A DNA stretch of 64,000 bases, taken from Adiantum capillus-veneris (lineage: Eukaryota; Streptophyta; Polypodiopsida; Polypodiales; Pteridaceae). The stretch is taken from NCBI GenBank assembly GCA_014529385.2, contig CM043961.1, positions 12,276,478 to 12,340,477 on the forward strand, in the 5' to 3' direction. This document shows positions 11,834 to 23,715 of this stretch, piece after piece. The notes beneath the pieces are model-generated. The model worked only from the letters and a program-made list of their open reading frames with translations, was not told where the DNA came from and searched no databases. The position numbers and the translations under genes are program-made. Position 1 is the first letter of the stretch, and each line of letters opens with the position of its first letter.

Positions 11834-12722
11834 GATTCAAATGTTTGTGGATTCACTGGCACTTAGCTGGACACCACATTTATACTTTGTTATTTTTTTG
11901 GGCTAGTGTAGCTACATTGTGTGTAAATCGTGATTCTAGAGTAGCAAGTCCCCTTGGTTGTAACTCTGCCATGACATTTGTAAAGGCCCATGTGAGCTGG
12001 CCACTGGCCATTTAGAAAGCCTTAGGTATAAAAGTCAATAACCTTAATGTAAAAGGAGGCTTATTTTTGAAAGAGAAATAGCTCTAAGTACGCTCAAGCA
12101 ACCAAGCTGCTCCAAGTTGTAATCAACATATGTAATGATTGAATAATCGCTTTTAATTTTGAAACTTGCATTGTGTTCCTCTTGCTTTTCTCTTTCATTC
12201 AAGTGTAAGCATTGTCACTTTTTTTGTGGTTGGTGGCTACGTGTCTACGAGCCTAATTTTCAAATTTGAGTGTTTAAATCATTATTTCTTGACATTTTGA
12301 CCATAGGAGAGTGTTCCTAGACCACAGGGCGACCTTTTTGGATAGTTCTGTTGCAGTTTTTATGACCTTGATCATGATCAATCGTGATTTTGGTATCTTG
12401 TTTATTGTAACCTGACATGGTAGGATAGTGTTCCTAGACCTCTTAGACCTCCTCCTAAAGTTTTGCTGCATTTCGAGTCCGTTTGAGTGCCAAAATGGTG
12501 TGATGTCTGAAAGCGGTGAGAAAGGACATATGCAGAATTTTTATTATCGAGTGGTGATTTGCTTGTTGGATTGATGTGTTTGCTTGTTAGGTTCACTTCT
12601 TGAGGAGGACTGACAACCTGAAAGAGTCTGCGTGCCCCATCCGCGTCACTTCCCTCAGTATTGACATATTATGTTAGTGCTAGATAGCTATGCTATAAAC
12701 ATCCATCATGGCGACCAACTTA
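11834..12722. other. Spacer between direct repeats, possible inserted LTR
   Basis: No gene. The region ends with catggcgaccaactt, which could be an LTR end plus primer site, and its middle has AT-rich, polyadenylation-like sequence (about 12,130-12,170). It may be an inserted LTR, but I cannot define TG...CA ends or a target duplication. Confidence 0.25.
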
Positions 12723-12723
12723 T

Positions 12724-13030
12724 AGATGAGATTGGAGTGCACTCTATAAAGAATCTATAGGCCACCTGCAAAGGCATGAAACCTCTGCATGGCACAAGGG
12801 GACGCGACACCCTTGGAGAGTAAGGAGAGGGAGGCCATGAAGGATGAAGTCACTTTTTTGGCATGCATGTCAAAGGAAAAAATGCTAGAGGTTGGGGTCA
12901 CAAGGAGGCCATGATATCAAGGTGCTCTGCTACCATACTATAGCAAACGTGGGATGCAAGGTACCACATTAGTCTTCTCTCGCCTCTAGTCAATGTTGAA
13001 GGGATGCATCCTAGCATAGACGTGGGAAGG
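12724..13030. repeat. Direct repeat, copy B
   Basis: Second copy of the 11,594-11,833 repeat, longer by an internal segment around 12,860-12,960. Confidence 0.75.
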
Positions 13031-13736
13031 TTATACGAGGGGCATATAAGGAGATAGCCCACTAGAAGGGGAAGGAGCAGGGAGGATCCAACTCACCAAG
13101 TTCAATTACATCTTGATGTTCTCATATCCAAAAGCCTATGTATGCATTTCGGTATGCAACTAGTAGCAGAGTGCTACTCGGAGGGTGCACTATGTAATCA
13201 TGTTAATGTATAATGTGAGTTCGAAAGGAGGGGTTTTAAAATGCAAAAAATTTAGGCAATTTAATAGCGATACATTAAAAATAAGGGATTTTTATATTCA
13301 ATTTTGGGCTAATTTTCTAAAATAAGGGGTCATTTTATTCATTCAGACATATTAAAAGAGGGGTTTTTTAAATACCCCGCGAACGCACGTTATATAGGGG
13401 GTACTAAACGGTGAACCCCTCGAGGAGTGCTACTCCTTCTCCATAGCATCGCCATCAAAATCCAATCGATAGTCACAAGTTAGGTAGTGTTGCCCTTGGT
13501 TGTAGCTCCCATGTAATACATAACCGCTACCCTTGCTGGATATGCATGCATGCGGTTGCACCCACAAAGTACTAGGAAGTCTTGAAGGAGTAGGCACGAA
13601 GCCATCTTTCTCTCTCAAACTCTCTCTCATTCTCTATTGAGAATGCAAAGAAGGAGCATGCAAGGACTTAGCTCACTCTCTCAAACCGTCTCTTGTTCTC
13701 TAACAAAAGCGAAGGTTGATGGATAGTAATTGTGAA

Positions 13737-13740
<4 letters not shown>

Positions 13741-13785
<45 letters not shown>
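13741..13785. repeat. (CT)n microsatellite
   Basis: About 45 bp of perfect CT repeats. Confidence 0.97.
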
Positions 13786-13788
<3 letters not shown>

Positions 13789-15648
13789 ATTGGTTGTTGT
13801 AGGTCTATCATCATCAAGGTAAACTTGAGGTTATATTTTTTTCAACCGTTTTTTGTTTCACCCTATGCAAGGGATTCAACCTCTAGCAACTTCATGGGGA
13901 TGTAAAGTGGCATTCAAGGGCACGTGACATGTGAGAAGCATGCAAGGGCTTGTAACATGTGAGAGACATACAATGGCTTACTAGAGGCTGCATGGTCATG
14001 TGTAACTCAAGCAAAGCTATTGCGCAAGGTGAAATGCAAGTAGATATTGCATGGATTCCAATGAAAGGCATTTATTTTGCCAATTTAATGGTCAGACCCA
14101 ACATGATGAGTGAGGCCAGTCATGGGTAATTACTAAGAATACTGAGTGTAGATTAGGCCCCACAAAGGAGATGTTATCACCAATAAAGGGGCCAACTTTA
14201 TCAAATAACATGTACAAGTTAAGTATTTTGACACAAGGGTGTCTATTTGCATGGTGTAGCTTAGGGCTTGCAAAATTGGAATCAAGATTTGGAATCCAAG
14301 GTTATGAGCAAAGTTTTTATTACGCTTTTGCTACAACGCATAACACTGTCAAAGACATGATCGGTGAGGTTATGACTGCACAAATGATTATAATCAATTA
14401 TGTTTGACATTTTTTTTTGCCTTTTATGAATATTTTGCTATGTTTGGCACATGGAATTTTTTTTTCATAGGCATTTATGTTGCCTTTGTGGATGAACAAA
14501 GACTCATTTATGATTGAATCTTATCATGTTTATATTCTTGAAATAGATGAAGTCCTATCTTTAGGGTCAAGATGGTTATGAACTATAGAAAAATTCTTGA
14601 AATAGATGAAGTCCTTTCTAGATGATTATGAACCATGGAAAACCGCTTAAGTGGCATTTATTTTGCCTATTCCTTATCATTTTATGTCGAGTATTCTGAT
14701 ACTATATTCTCTGTTGCATGCATGACATGTATTTTGCTAAATAATCCATTCAACCACGTAGATAATGTCCACATTTCAACACTCAATGATGACTTAAGCC
14801 AAGGACAAGGGTCCTACACCATGACAAAAGCTTCTCAATTGTTAAAATGACTTAACTTGCAACCACAAGTCTTATGGTGTTATCATAAGACTAGCGATTT
14901 TTATGTGTTATTTATGTTACACTCATGGTAATTTTTTTGTGGGACAAGGAGTGCATGGACACTCATCTAACTTATTGAAGATTTTCAATGGAACATTCAT
15001 CATTAGGATGTTCATTTTCAAACAAGATTATATCCTCGACTACAAGGGTGGAAATTTGATAAATGCCACTCATCCATCACAAGGATGGATAATATTGTCT
15101 AAGAGCACTCCAAAAAAGACTCACATGGAGGGTAGACATATCATATGAGACATATTCCACATATGTAGAGTATGAGTTCTCTTGGACTATGACACTAAAA
15201 TTTTTATATGTGTCACGATGGGTACTAAGGTGATGATCACTCTCACTATATGAGAATCATTTAAGGCACTCTCTATTTTGACAATTATGTGGCCAATGTT
15301 GTCTACTAAGATAGGATGATGTTTTTTCATGAAAAAGTGGCAAGATAAGAAAGTACACCAATAGTTGTAGGGTAGTTATGCACATTTTGGTAGTCTTTAC
15401 CTACTGTTATTTTTAATAGTTGCATCAAGACATCTTGCTTTTGAAGTGTTTATGCTATGAGCATCTCATATGTTTCATCTCCTCAGTCAATATGGTTATT
15501 TTGGAGAATACTTTATGATGTTTACAAAGATTTTTATTAAGTGAAATGTCGAACCTAATGAAGGATAAACTTGCAAGAACATTAGGTAATTAAGAAATGA
15601 TTTCCCAATTTTGTTTCGAGGACAAAAACTATTTTCCAAGGGAGGAGT
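13786..15648. other. Internal region without recognised genes
   Basis: Short plus-strand frames (14,171-14,407, 14,635-14,850, 14,903-15,148) match no family I know. The region is AT-rich. If 11,419-15,785 is an LTR element, this is its decayed interior. Confidence 0.3.
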
Positions 15649-15894
15649 AGTGTGAGGGAAAGGGTCCTACGGTGTCTATGAGGGCAAGGCTTGCCACGTG
15701 TCAAGTATGCATGCTAGGTGGTGATCTATATAAGAGCATGGTTGGGAGGTTATTCGCATGCGTGTCACTCCCTTGGTCTTATAGTAAATCTATAACTGAT
15801 ATGAACTATAATATACCCTTATGTCGAGTGCCATGATACACCTACACACCTACAAGGTGCATCCCTTGGGGTATTCTTGCGGTGGTGCAAGGTG

Positions 15895-15895
15895 C

Positions 15896-15951
<56 letters not shown>
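15895..15951. repeat. (CT)n microsatellite
   Basis: About 57 bp of CT repeats with one early interruption. Confidence 0.95.
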
Positions 15952-15955
<4 letters not shown>

Positions 15956-16097
15956 GTAAGGTGGAGGTGAGAGCAAGGTGAAAGTGAAGGCGAGTAGTAG
16001 ATGAGTGCAACTTAGAGTTAAAAAATACTATGCTAGCTCAAGATTGGAAAATTCAAAAGAAACGACTTCTTTGGAGAGCCTTCACCACTTTAATAAT

Positions 16098-16098
<1 letters not shown>

Positions 16099-16137
<39 letters not shown>
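16099..16137. repeat. (CT)n microsatellite
   Basis: About 39 bp of CT repeats. Confidence 0.95.
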
Positions 16138-16139
<2 letters not shown>

Positions 16140-17419
16140 AAAGGTGGATATTGCGACACATGGCAGGAGTCTTACTTTGCCATTATATTGTAGTAGGGTA
16201 AAGAAGCTAGTTGTGAGAGGAGTGCGTTTCAAAAGTCATACACCCCCAATTTAGAGGGAAAAAATTGGAATATACTTGGCATCTTGCTTATGTGTCAATT
16301 TGTGGTTTGCTAAAAAGTGTACTATTATTGGGCCTTGAGTGTCTGTAAAATTTAGAAAACCTCAAATATTGGCATTCCTTGAATTGAGCATTCAAACTAA
16401 ACTATCAATCTTGGTACTACGTAATTTGTCTTTGTTGAAGGAATATGATGCGATTTTCACATTTCAAATCTAATGAGATTTGTAAAATCTACCCCCAAAA
16501 TTATGATTTTCTTAACCTAAAATCTCATGCAAACTATCAATTAGAAGACTTCCTCTGAATTGGCTCGTCTTCCCTAGTAATAGATGACTTAAAACCTTTC
16601 CCTTTTCTAAGAATGCTCCTAGATCTCATGATAAGCTATAAGATTTTACCATGATAATGATGTAAAAAGTATGTGCCCACATACTCATAAAGCAAAGATG
16701 GCCAGATTCTCTCTTGGCGACAATTTGGGCCACCTTGAAGACTACGAAAGTTTTGAACTGCAAACGCCATCTGCGGAAATATGTTTCTTGTTATTACATA
16801 AAGCACATGTATAACAGTCTACTAGCCTCCAAGTATACATCTTGAAGTGCATAGAAGAGGTCAATCAATGTCATCTCAAGAGCAAGCAATGTCCTCTACT
16901 AACATCAAAGCACAAAATTGCCTTTATAAAGTCAAGCAAGGTGCGGAAATTCTCCTTCCAAAATTTCCCAATGATCTCTTTCATGTAAGTATCCAATATG
17001 TGAGAGCAATGAGGGCGAGACTATTGCTTGCCCAAAACACCTTTTTCATGCCTTGAGTAGGGGTACTACATCCTACAAAGCTTGGGTTGTAGCATGGGGG
17101 GAAAATTGACATCATGTGAGAATGAGTCGGTACCCTTCAATGGTTGCAACTCACAACACATGACACGATGTCGCCCCCCCTCCCCCCAGGCAAAGCTCCT
17201 ACTAGATGCAATTAGCATGCACTCAGATTGTATGATGTAGTCTTAAGGTATGGAAGGGCTAGCCTAGCTCAATGGTGCAATGCAAGGCTACATGTAGAAG
17301 GGGATGAAAAATGCATGGAATAAAAAAGCAAGGTGAAGAATGGGAGGACGGTTGAATATCTATAAAAACATGCTTGTTTAAAGGCCTACTTTGAATAAGT
17401 AGCTATCACTACAAGAGGT

Positions 17420-17540
17420 ACTTCACATTAGCAACGCTCGCAGTGCGACGCTTAAAAGTGAAAATTCATGGCGTCGTTATCGGCGCCGCTAGTTTATTTG
17501 TAACATAGCGACGCTCATAGAGACGCCCATGGCGACGTCG
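17420..17540. repeat. Left subterminal repeats of the outer CACTA
   Basis: Several direct and inverted copies of gcgacgctc and gcgtcg variants in about 120 bp. In En/Spm such subterminal repeats are bound by the TNPA protein; that role is inferred here. Confidence 0.75.
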
Positions 17541-17660
17541 ACAGGGGTAAAAAATAAACCGAGAGCACTCGAAAGCTCAGATATGAGATTTGAATTTTTG
17601 GGCGCTCAAGCAAGCAAAGAGGTAACCCACACTCTCCCTCTCTCTCTCTTTCTTCTACAC

Positions 17661-17782
17661 ACACACACACACACACACACGAGGAGAGAAAGGAGAGCCA
17701 AGTATGCTCCTTCCCTCTCCTCTCTCTCATGTTCCCTTCCCCTCTTTCTCTCTCTCCCTCACACACACACACACATTGTGTT

Positions 17783-17820
<38 letters not shown>
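17661..17820. repeat. Clustered (AC)n, (CT)n and (GA)n microsatellites
   Basis: AC tract at about 17,660-17,681, CT-rich stretch, short AC tract at 17,760-17,774 and GA tract at 17,786-17,820. A matching arrangement occurs in the inner CACTA at 24,600-24,830, so the cluster is an inherited part of this family. Confidence 0.9.
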
Positions 17821-17823
<3 letters not shown>

Positions 17824-17830
17824 AGAAGAA

Positions 17831-18310
17831 GAAGAAGAGAGTTTTAATGTCGTAGGAAACTATCCCAAGAGATCTTAAAGATCTAGCCGACGAGGAGTTG
17901 AACTCAAGACCTGTTATTCAAGAGGGAAATGGCATAACCAATCTACCACACTTGGGTGATAGAAAGGTTATACCATTTTCCTCTTTTTATTGGCGCGCAC
18001 ACACACCTACACACACACACACCCACCCGAGAAGAAGAGAGTTTTAACGTCGTAGGAAATTATCCCAAGAGACCTTAAAGATCTAGCCGACGAGGAGTTG
18101 AACTCAAGACCTGTTATTCAAGAGGGAAATGGCATAACCAATCTACCACACTTGGGTGATACAAAAGTTATACCATTTTCCTCTTTTTATTGGCGCGCAC
18201 ACACACACACACACACACACACCCGAGAAGAAGAGAGTTTTAACGTCGTAGGAAACTATTGCAAGGGACCTTAAAGATCTAACCGACGAGGAGTTGAACT
18301 CAAGACCTGT
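17831..18310. repeat. Tandem ~200-bp repeats carrying a tRNA-like core
   Basis: Two full units (17,831-18,030 and 18,031-18,226) and a partial third (18,227-18,310) share more than nine in ten bases by eye. Each full unit contains on the minus strand an A-box-like TGGTAGATTGGTT and a B-box-like AGTTCAACTCC, with starts 44 nt apart as in real tRNAs (minus strand 17,955-17,884 and 18,155-18,084). A related unit is in the inner CACTA at 25,060-25,240. The core looks like a decayed tRNA or SINE head; the acceptor stem is not paired, so a working tRNA is unlikely. Confidence 0.7.
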
Positions 18311-18420
18311 TGAACAAAGAGAAAGAGAGAGAGAATAAAAAACCGAAGAGAGAGAGAGGGGGAGAAGACGAAAGAGAGAGGTAAGGGGAGAAAACAAAGA
18401 GAGAAAGAGATTATTTAAAT
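18311..18420. other. Purine-rich stretch
   Basis: GA-rich imperfect repeats following the tRNA-like array. Nothing else recognised. Confidence 0.5.
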
Positions 18421-18690
18421 TAGATTAGGTTGGATTACATTAGATTACATTTAGATTTATGTTTATGTTGAGTTTAAGATTAAGTTAGATTTAGATTTAG
18501 GTTTATTTAGGTTATATTAAATTAGATTTAGGTTTATTTTGAGTTAGATTTACATTAAATTAGATTTAGGTTTATTTACGTTAGATTTAGATTTACATTA
18601 GATTAAATTAGATTTAGGTTTATTTTGAGTTTAAGATTAAATTAGATCTAGATTTATGTTCGATAGACTAGCTTTTTTTAGATTTACGCT
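18421..18690. repeat. AT-rich minisatellite of ttagatttaggttta-type units
   Basis: Degenerate tandem copies of a 10-20 bp unit containing gattagattta and tttaggttta. The same motif family occurs in the inner element at 25,300-25,440 and 25,865-26,090. The unit resembles, but is not, the plant telomere repeat TTTAGGG. Confidence 0.8.
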
Positions 18691-19308
18691 AGATTTTAAT
18701 GAGAGAGAGAGAGAGAGAGAGAGCGCGTGCGCGAGAGCAAACGACGAATTTGAAATTTAAAATCGTGTTATGAAGTGAGGCCCATTCACAGTCATGCAGC
18801 TAGTAGCCCCATTGGTATGTCTTTTACCCTTCAATGGAGCGAATTACCACATGTTCAATTAGGTTAGATTTAAGATTAGATTTTGGATTGAGTTTTTATA
18901 TTAGAGTCTACCTTTGAGATTACGGTAAAAAAATTAGAGTTAGACGAATGGTGATCCCTCTCTTCCTCCTTACGGATGCGACCTTAAGCTAGAAAACTTT
19001 CAACGGCATGATACTCAGATTGGAGGCCAACATGTAATGTGTTAAGTAATCCCTCGAACAAAGATCTACTATGAAAAGATGTTAAGATGCTGTGAAATGC
19101 TACAGCTAGAGAAGAGGCAAAGGGGTTTTGTCCACTACATGCACTATCATGTAGACATAGGTGTGTAGATTTCTTGTACCCACAAATATAGGCATTGACC
19201 AATAAAGACGAGATTATAACCCGGTGGTTCTGATCTCCATGCACCTCTAGACCAAGGTGTGCGGGGATTGGACATGACTAGAGAATGTGAGGTAGTTTAC
19301 AATGTGAA

Positions 19309-19371
<63 letters not shown>

Positions 19372-19435
19372 AAGACGGAGAATGCCAATAGAAGATTAAT
19401 TTTTTTTTCTAGGCTATAAGGTTTTTAACCTCATT
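18691..19435. other. 5' region of the outer transposase gene
   Basis: Upstream noncoding region. The part 19,060-19,300 is nearly identical to 26,145-26,380 of the inner element, so it belongs to the family's conserved 5' region. GA tracts at about 18,703-18,722 and 19,310-19,369. Confidence 0.6.
19310..19369. repeat. (GA)n microsatellite
   Basis: About 60 bp of GA repeats upstream of the outer TNP2 gene, at the same relative place as 26,379-26,446 in the inner copy. Confidence 0.97.
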
Positions 19436-22400
19436 ATGAGTAGTGATGAGGATGTGGGGTCGTCCAACCCAAACACCTATCTCTCAACGAGGATCTTATG
19501 TCCTTGTAATCAATGCAAGCATGTTGTGCGACGGACAAGATGCATTTCTTTGCAGCACGTTCGCTAATTTGGCGAGTTCGATCCATCTATTATAAATCAA
19601 GTTGTTACCAATTATAACTCGTCGGACTCTGACGCTCGCCAACATGCAGCAATCTTGCAACCTAATAGACGTGTTCGCAGGCGCTTTGGTCAAGCAGCAT
19701 ATGTGAGGCCACAAGATGTAGCCTCTGGCAGCTCGGGGGATGATCATGCAGACCACATTCCCAATGAGGCAATGTTTGAGCCCGAGATTGATGAAATGAT
19801 GGAGACGATCATGGATTCAGAAAGGCTTATCTATGATGATATGAAAAGTGAAGCCGATACGCCATTGTATGATGGAGCACGTGTTGAAGGTGCTCCTGGT
19901 TCTTCTCCACATGCAGAAAAAGTTTGGATGGAGTGACACTAGCATCACAACGCTTTTCAGGTGATCTATTACAATGTGTTTACTTTAATAAAAAACTCTA
20001 GATGTATAATGATCTGATAGATTTTTACACAATTGTACCGTATTTTTTTCGTTGTGTAGATTGCTCAAAGTGCACATACTGCCAGCTAATAATGTGATGC
20101 CAGATTCCAGAGAGGAAGCAAGAAAGATCTTGAGAAACTTGGGGATGGATTACAATTCGATCCACGCTTGTCCTAACGACTGCATTTTTTTCAGAGAGGA
20201 ATACATAGACATGGAGAAGTGTCCGAAATGTGATTCCGAGAGATATCGAGTAGATCTCCACGGAACAAAAATTCCATAAAAGGTTTTGCGACATTTTCCT
20301 CTGCTTCCTTGCATCAAGCATTTCTTCGAATGTAAGTCCATGGCCGCCCTAGCATCATGGCATGAGGAGAATAAATCTTCAAATGGTGTGCTATAGATTC
20401 CTGCAGATTGCGCAACCTAGAAACATATAGATGAAACCTGGTCGGATTTTGCCAGGGAAGCTCGAAATTTGCGCCTAGGCCTGACTATGGATGGCGTAAA
20501 TCCATTTGGTCAAAGATTAACGTCTTACAATGTATGGCCCGTTGTCATCGTCAACTACAACATTCCCCCGTGGTTGACTACGAAGAAGGAGCACCTATGG
20601 CTAAGCTTGATTGTACTGGGGTGGTATAAAGTGAAGAATATGAATGTGTATCTTTGTCCACTATTGGAAGAGCTACAACAATTGTGGATTGGCATAGAAG
20701 TGGTGGATATGAGTTGACACACAGGTCGACGGAATGCTTTGATCAGAGGCATTCTAATGTGAACCATGCATGACTATCCCGGACTAGCAGAATGCTCAGG
20801 TGATTTACACTTAAACTCAAACACTATAAATATTGGTTTTTCTCAAGCTTATCTATTATCATGTGTATACATGCAGGGCTTCAAACAAGCGGACATAGAG
20901 CATGTGTCACATGTGGACCTAGATTGAATGCACGTTGAGCGCCCTCATTGAAGAAGCAAATCTACGAAGGTCATCAAGCGTATCTTCCAGAGAATCATGT
21001 GTTACGCGACAACTTTTTGGGAAGAGAGCCACCGAGGATGTCTCCACAAGCATGGTTAGAGAAGAAGGAGATGTGTGATGACGGTTTGCCCCCAGGGATG
21101 AAGAGACTCTCTCTATGGTACGAGTTACCATATTGGCCCCGACTCATGATCAATCACTTGCTTGATCCAATGCACATATTCAAGAATGTGGGTAATCTGC
21201 TGTGGGACCATATGACCGGCAAGAAGAATACTTTGGGAGCCAGGGTTGACCTTAGAAATGTGGATCGTATGGAGCAATATTGGCCGCAGACAGCATCCGA
21301 TGGATCGATAAAACTCCCTAAAGCGCCATGGATTTTCAATGGAGCCCAAGAACGCAAAGTAAAAGAGACCATTCGATCTGTACGGATCCCCACTTGCGTA
21401 ATGCTCTCGCTCCAAACGTGTTTTACTAAAGAAGGAAAGCTTACCGGTTTGAAGTCACATGACTGGCATAAAATGTGTCAGGTATGTTTATAGTGGAATA
21501 TATCATAGTGGGAATTGTGTAACAAATTTGTGTGTGGACTTTAATATTATTGCTGCACTTGTTTTGCAGTTTACTTTACCGGTGGCCATTGAGGGATGTT
21601 TGTCACTTGACGTCCGTAACACAATCTACAAACTTGCGAAGTTGGTGCAATGGATCTCACAAAAGGAGATCAACGTAGACTCCATACCATTCGCCAAACT
21701 AAACGCTGCGGAGGTTGTGTGCATGTTTGAGAAACACTTTGCTACTATCATGCTAACCATTTAGGTGCATCTTCTTGTTCACATAGTTGATGAGGTAAAA
21801 ATAGATGGCATAGTACATTCAAGATGTATGTTATTTTTAGAACATTTCATGAAAACACTCAAGCGATATGTGCGTCAGAAGGCACGTCCGGAGGGCAGCA
21901 TGGCAGAAGGTTGGATGGTATCAGAGTCCCTAGTATACATTGGAGAGTGGCTAGACGGATTTGATAAAGCCCGGGACACGCTATGGCAAACCATAGATGA
22001 TGAGCGCATATCTGGGATTGTCATGTGAAATCTCGGTGTTGAGAAGAAGATGATGGAATATCTAGAGACTAAAATTAACCGATTTTGCATGCTTCACAAT
22101 CCAATGATGCAAAAGTGGATTTCACAATATGAGGATGCAAAGCAAGAGTGACAAAAGGCAGGAATCGAGTGGAGATGGGGAAGACGACCACCAATGCACT
22201 ATCCGATGGGTACCAACATTCATGAGCTTAAGATGGTTACACAACCAATTGAAAAGTGCACAACATGCGGTGAAAAAGTGACTGAGGAGGAGTGGGAGTA
22301 CTCTCAGGGTTGCGCGACCAAGGTAAGTTTGCAATGTACAACTAGTGACTTTTTAGATGTTTGAACGGCCACTCATAATCTTTGTTGGTTGTAGTATAAG

Positions 22401-23143
22401 TCATACACAACAGCATGGTGTAAAGGTCGACATTTTAGGATGGAACGGATCGACAAAAAGCGTTTTACTCAAAATTGTGGAATCGTGGAAAAATTTGAAC
22501 AGTCTAGTCAACGACGATCCTCTAATGCAGATCCTGTGGTGGTGGAACTCACTTACTTCGGCACCCTACAAGAGATTTCGAGGATCGATTATAGAGGATT
22601 TTTTGTCGACTTGTTCGATGTGCAATGGTTCAAGATAATCATGGAGGGTCGCAACGCTACTGTGCGTAGAGGAGAGTCTGGTTTTCTTGCGGTGGATTCA
22701 ACTAAGAAATGGATTGACCTAAGAGACACTTTTGTACTACCCGAGCATTGTGAACAAGTAAGTATGTAAATAGTTAACATCCAATTTTAGAAGTTATGTG
22801 CTTGGAAGCTCTCATGTAAGTTATGTGGCTCTGGCAGGTGATATTTCATCCTACGAAGTCGACATCAAACTGATGGTACGTCATAGAGGTAGACCCTCGT
22901 AGTGCACGGACGTATGAAGGATACCACGTGTCAATCACAACGGCATCAATGGAGGAGATCGGAGAAGATGCTCAGTCAGAAGCCGCTGAGGTGGTGCCAA
23001 ACTAGCATTAAGCTGCTACTCTCTATGGGGTGCATGCGGAGGATCTACAAAATGAAATAGAGGACATCAGTTTAAAGGGAGAGCGCTATATAGATATAGG
23101 AAGTTATGCTGAGCTTTGCGAGGATGAGAGAGAGACCTCTTAA
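19436..23143 (+). pseudogene. TNP2-type CACTA transposase pseudogene (outer element)
   Basis: Same gene as 26,511-28,996, but with the middle retained and with several stops. Domains in order: a transposase-associated domain with LCPCNQCKH (from 19,436, stop after HVR at about 19,566); the start of the Transposase_21/TNP2 domain with HACPNDC and KCPKCDSERYR (20,150-20,280); its core with LGLTMDGVNPFG and VVIVNYNIPPWL (20,470-20,580) and MINHLLDPMHIFKNV (about 21,147-21,190); a DUF4218-like region (21,570-22,030) with HLLVHIVDEV; and a DUF4216-like region (22,440-22,930). Introns with GT-AG ends lie near 20,800-20,880 and 21,480-21,570. Stops near 19,566, 20,278, 20,396, 21,762 and 22,026 show decay. 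It once encoded the element's catalytic transposase. Confidence 0.93.
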
Positions 23144-23307
23144 AGCCATGATATTGTATTTGAACAATTTAGCTCCGTTTTATAATATATATTGTATTCA
23201 CGTGGCTTTTTGTCCATTTCTGTCTATATGCGTCATTGTATTTAATGGTCTTTGCATCCACTCCAAGTACGTATGCTCTAGGTACGTTTTCACAAGCAGG
23301 GACGACG
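23144..23307. other. Spacer between the two transposase genes
   Basis: Untranslated region after the TNP2 stop, partly alignable with 28,997-29,040 of the inner element. No gene. Confidence 0.5.
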
Positions 23308-23553
23308 AACACTGCGCTCCGAGTGCGATGGAGACTGAAGCTGCAATCGCGAAGGTCTGCTCAATATAGATGCTGCTCGTCCCACCGCTAGATCTTGCTG
23401 ATCGGGTGAAAGAGACACTAAGAAGCACTACTACTGCTTCTCAGCGTCTCTTTTACCCGATCAATTAAATTTAGTGGTGGGGCAAGCAAATTCTATGAGC
23501 AGACCTTCGCAATGCACCTTCAGTCTCCATTGCACCTGGAGCGTAGTGCTTTT
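23308..23553. repeat. Long near-perfect hairpin (inverted repeat, 9-nt loop)
   Basis: Arms of about 115 bp (23,308-23,426 and 23,436-23,553) are reverse complements with scattered mismatches, joined by the loop actactact-like 23,427-23,435. The stem closes with gaagc/gcttc. The hairpin is absent at the matching place of the inner element (after 28,996), so it arrived after the two copies separated or was lost from one. A transcript would fold into a long double-stranded stem suited to Dicer-like processing. It could be a foldback MITE or a captured inverted duplication. Confidence 0.85.
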
Positions 23554-23614
23554 ACAAATTCATAGAAATTCAACGAAATCTCTCTACACAGGAATCCCTC
23601 CCCCTTTATGAGTC

Positions 23615-23649
<35 letters not shown>

Positions 23650-23715
23650 CTTGTCCATGTTTTCTTCTCCATTCATTCAATATTAAGATTAAATGTTTGT
23701 GTGTTTAATGCAGGT
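23554..23715. other. Spacer with CT-rich tract upstream of the second CACTA gene
   Basis: CT tract at about 23,618-23,648. A plausible splice acceptor (cag at 23,711-23,713) just precedes the ATG of the next gene. Confidence 0.5.

Larger units (their letters stand above)
11419..15785 (+). mobile_element. Probable remnant of an LTR retrotransposon
   Basis: A stretch of about 130-140 bp starting TGTGACGAC at 11,419 is repeated in direct orientation at about 15,649 (TGTGAGGGA), both with tatataagagcat-type TATA sequences. The second copy is preceded by gaggacaaaa...ccaagggaggagtag, which resembles the polypurine-rich end that precedes a gypsy 3' LTR. So 11,419 may start a 5' LTR and 15,649 a 3' LTR truncated after about 135 bp. 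The 4.2 kb between them shows no gag or pol motif that I can read, so coding sequence has been lost or replaced. Confidence 0.5.
15786..17406. other. Intergenic stretch with microsatellites
   Basis: Contains CT tracts at 15,895-15,951 and 16,099-16,137. The remainder (16,140-17,406) has no reading frame or motif I recognise. It ends at the CACTA target site (tat at 17,404-17,406). Confidence 0.4.

Noticed and set aside
17884-17955. Functional tRNA gene
   Set aside because: A- and B-box spacing fits, but the acceptor and anticodon stems do not pair well and the sequence is repeated in transposons, so I list it only as tRNA-like.
18421-18690. Interstitial telomere array
   Set aside because: The unit lacks the TTTAGGG heptamer and is shared between CACTA copies, so it is an element minisatellite.
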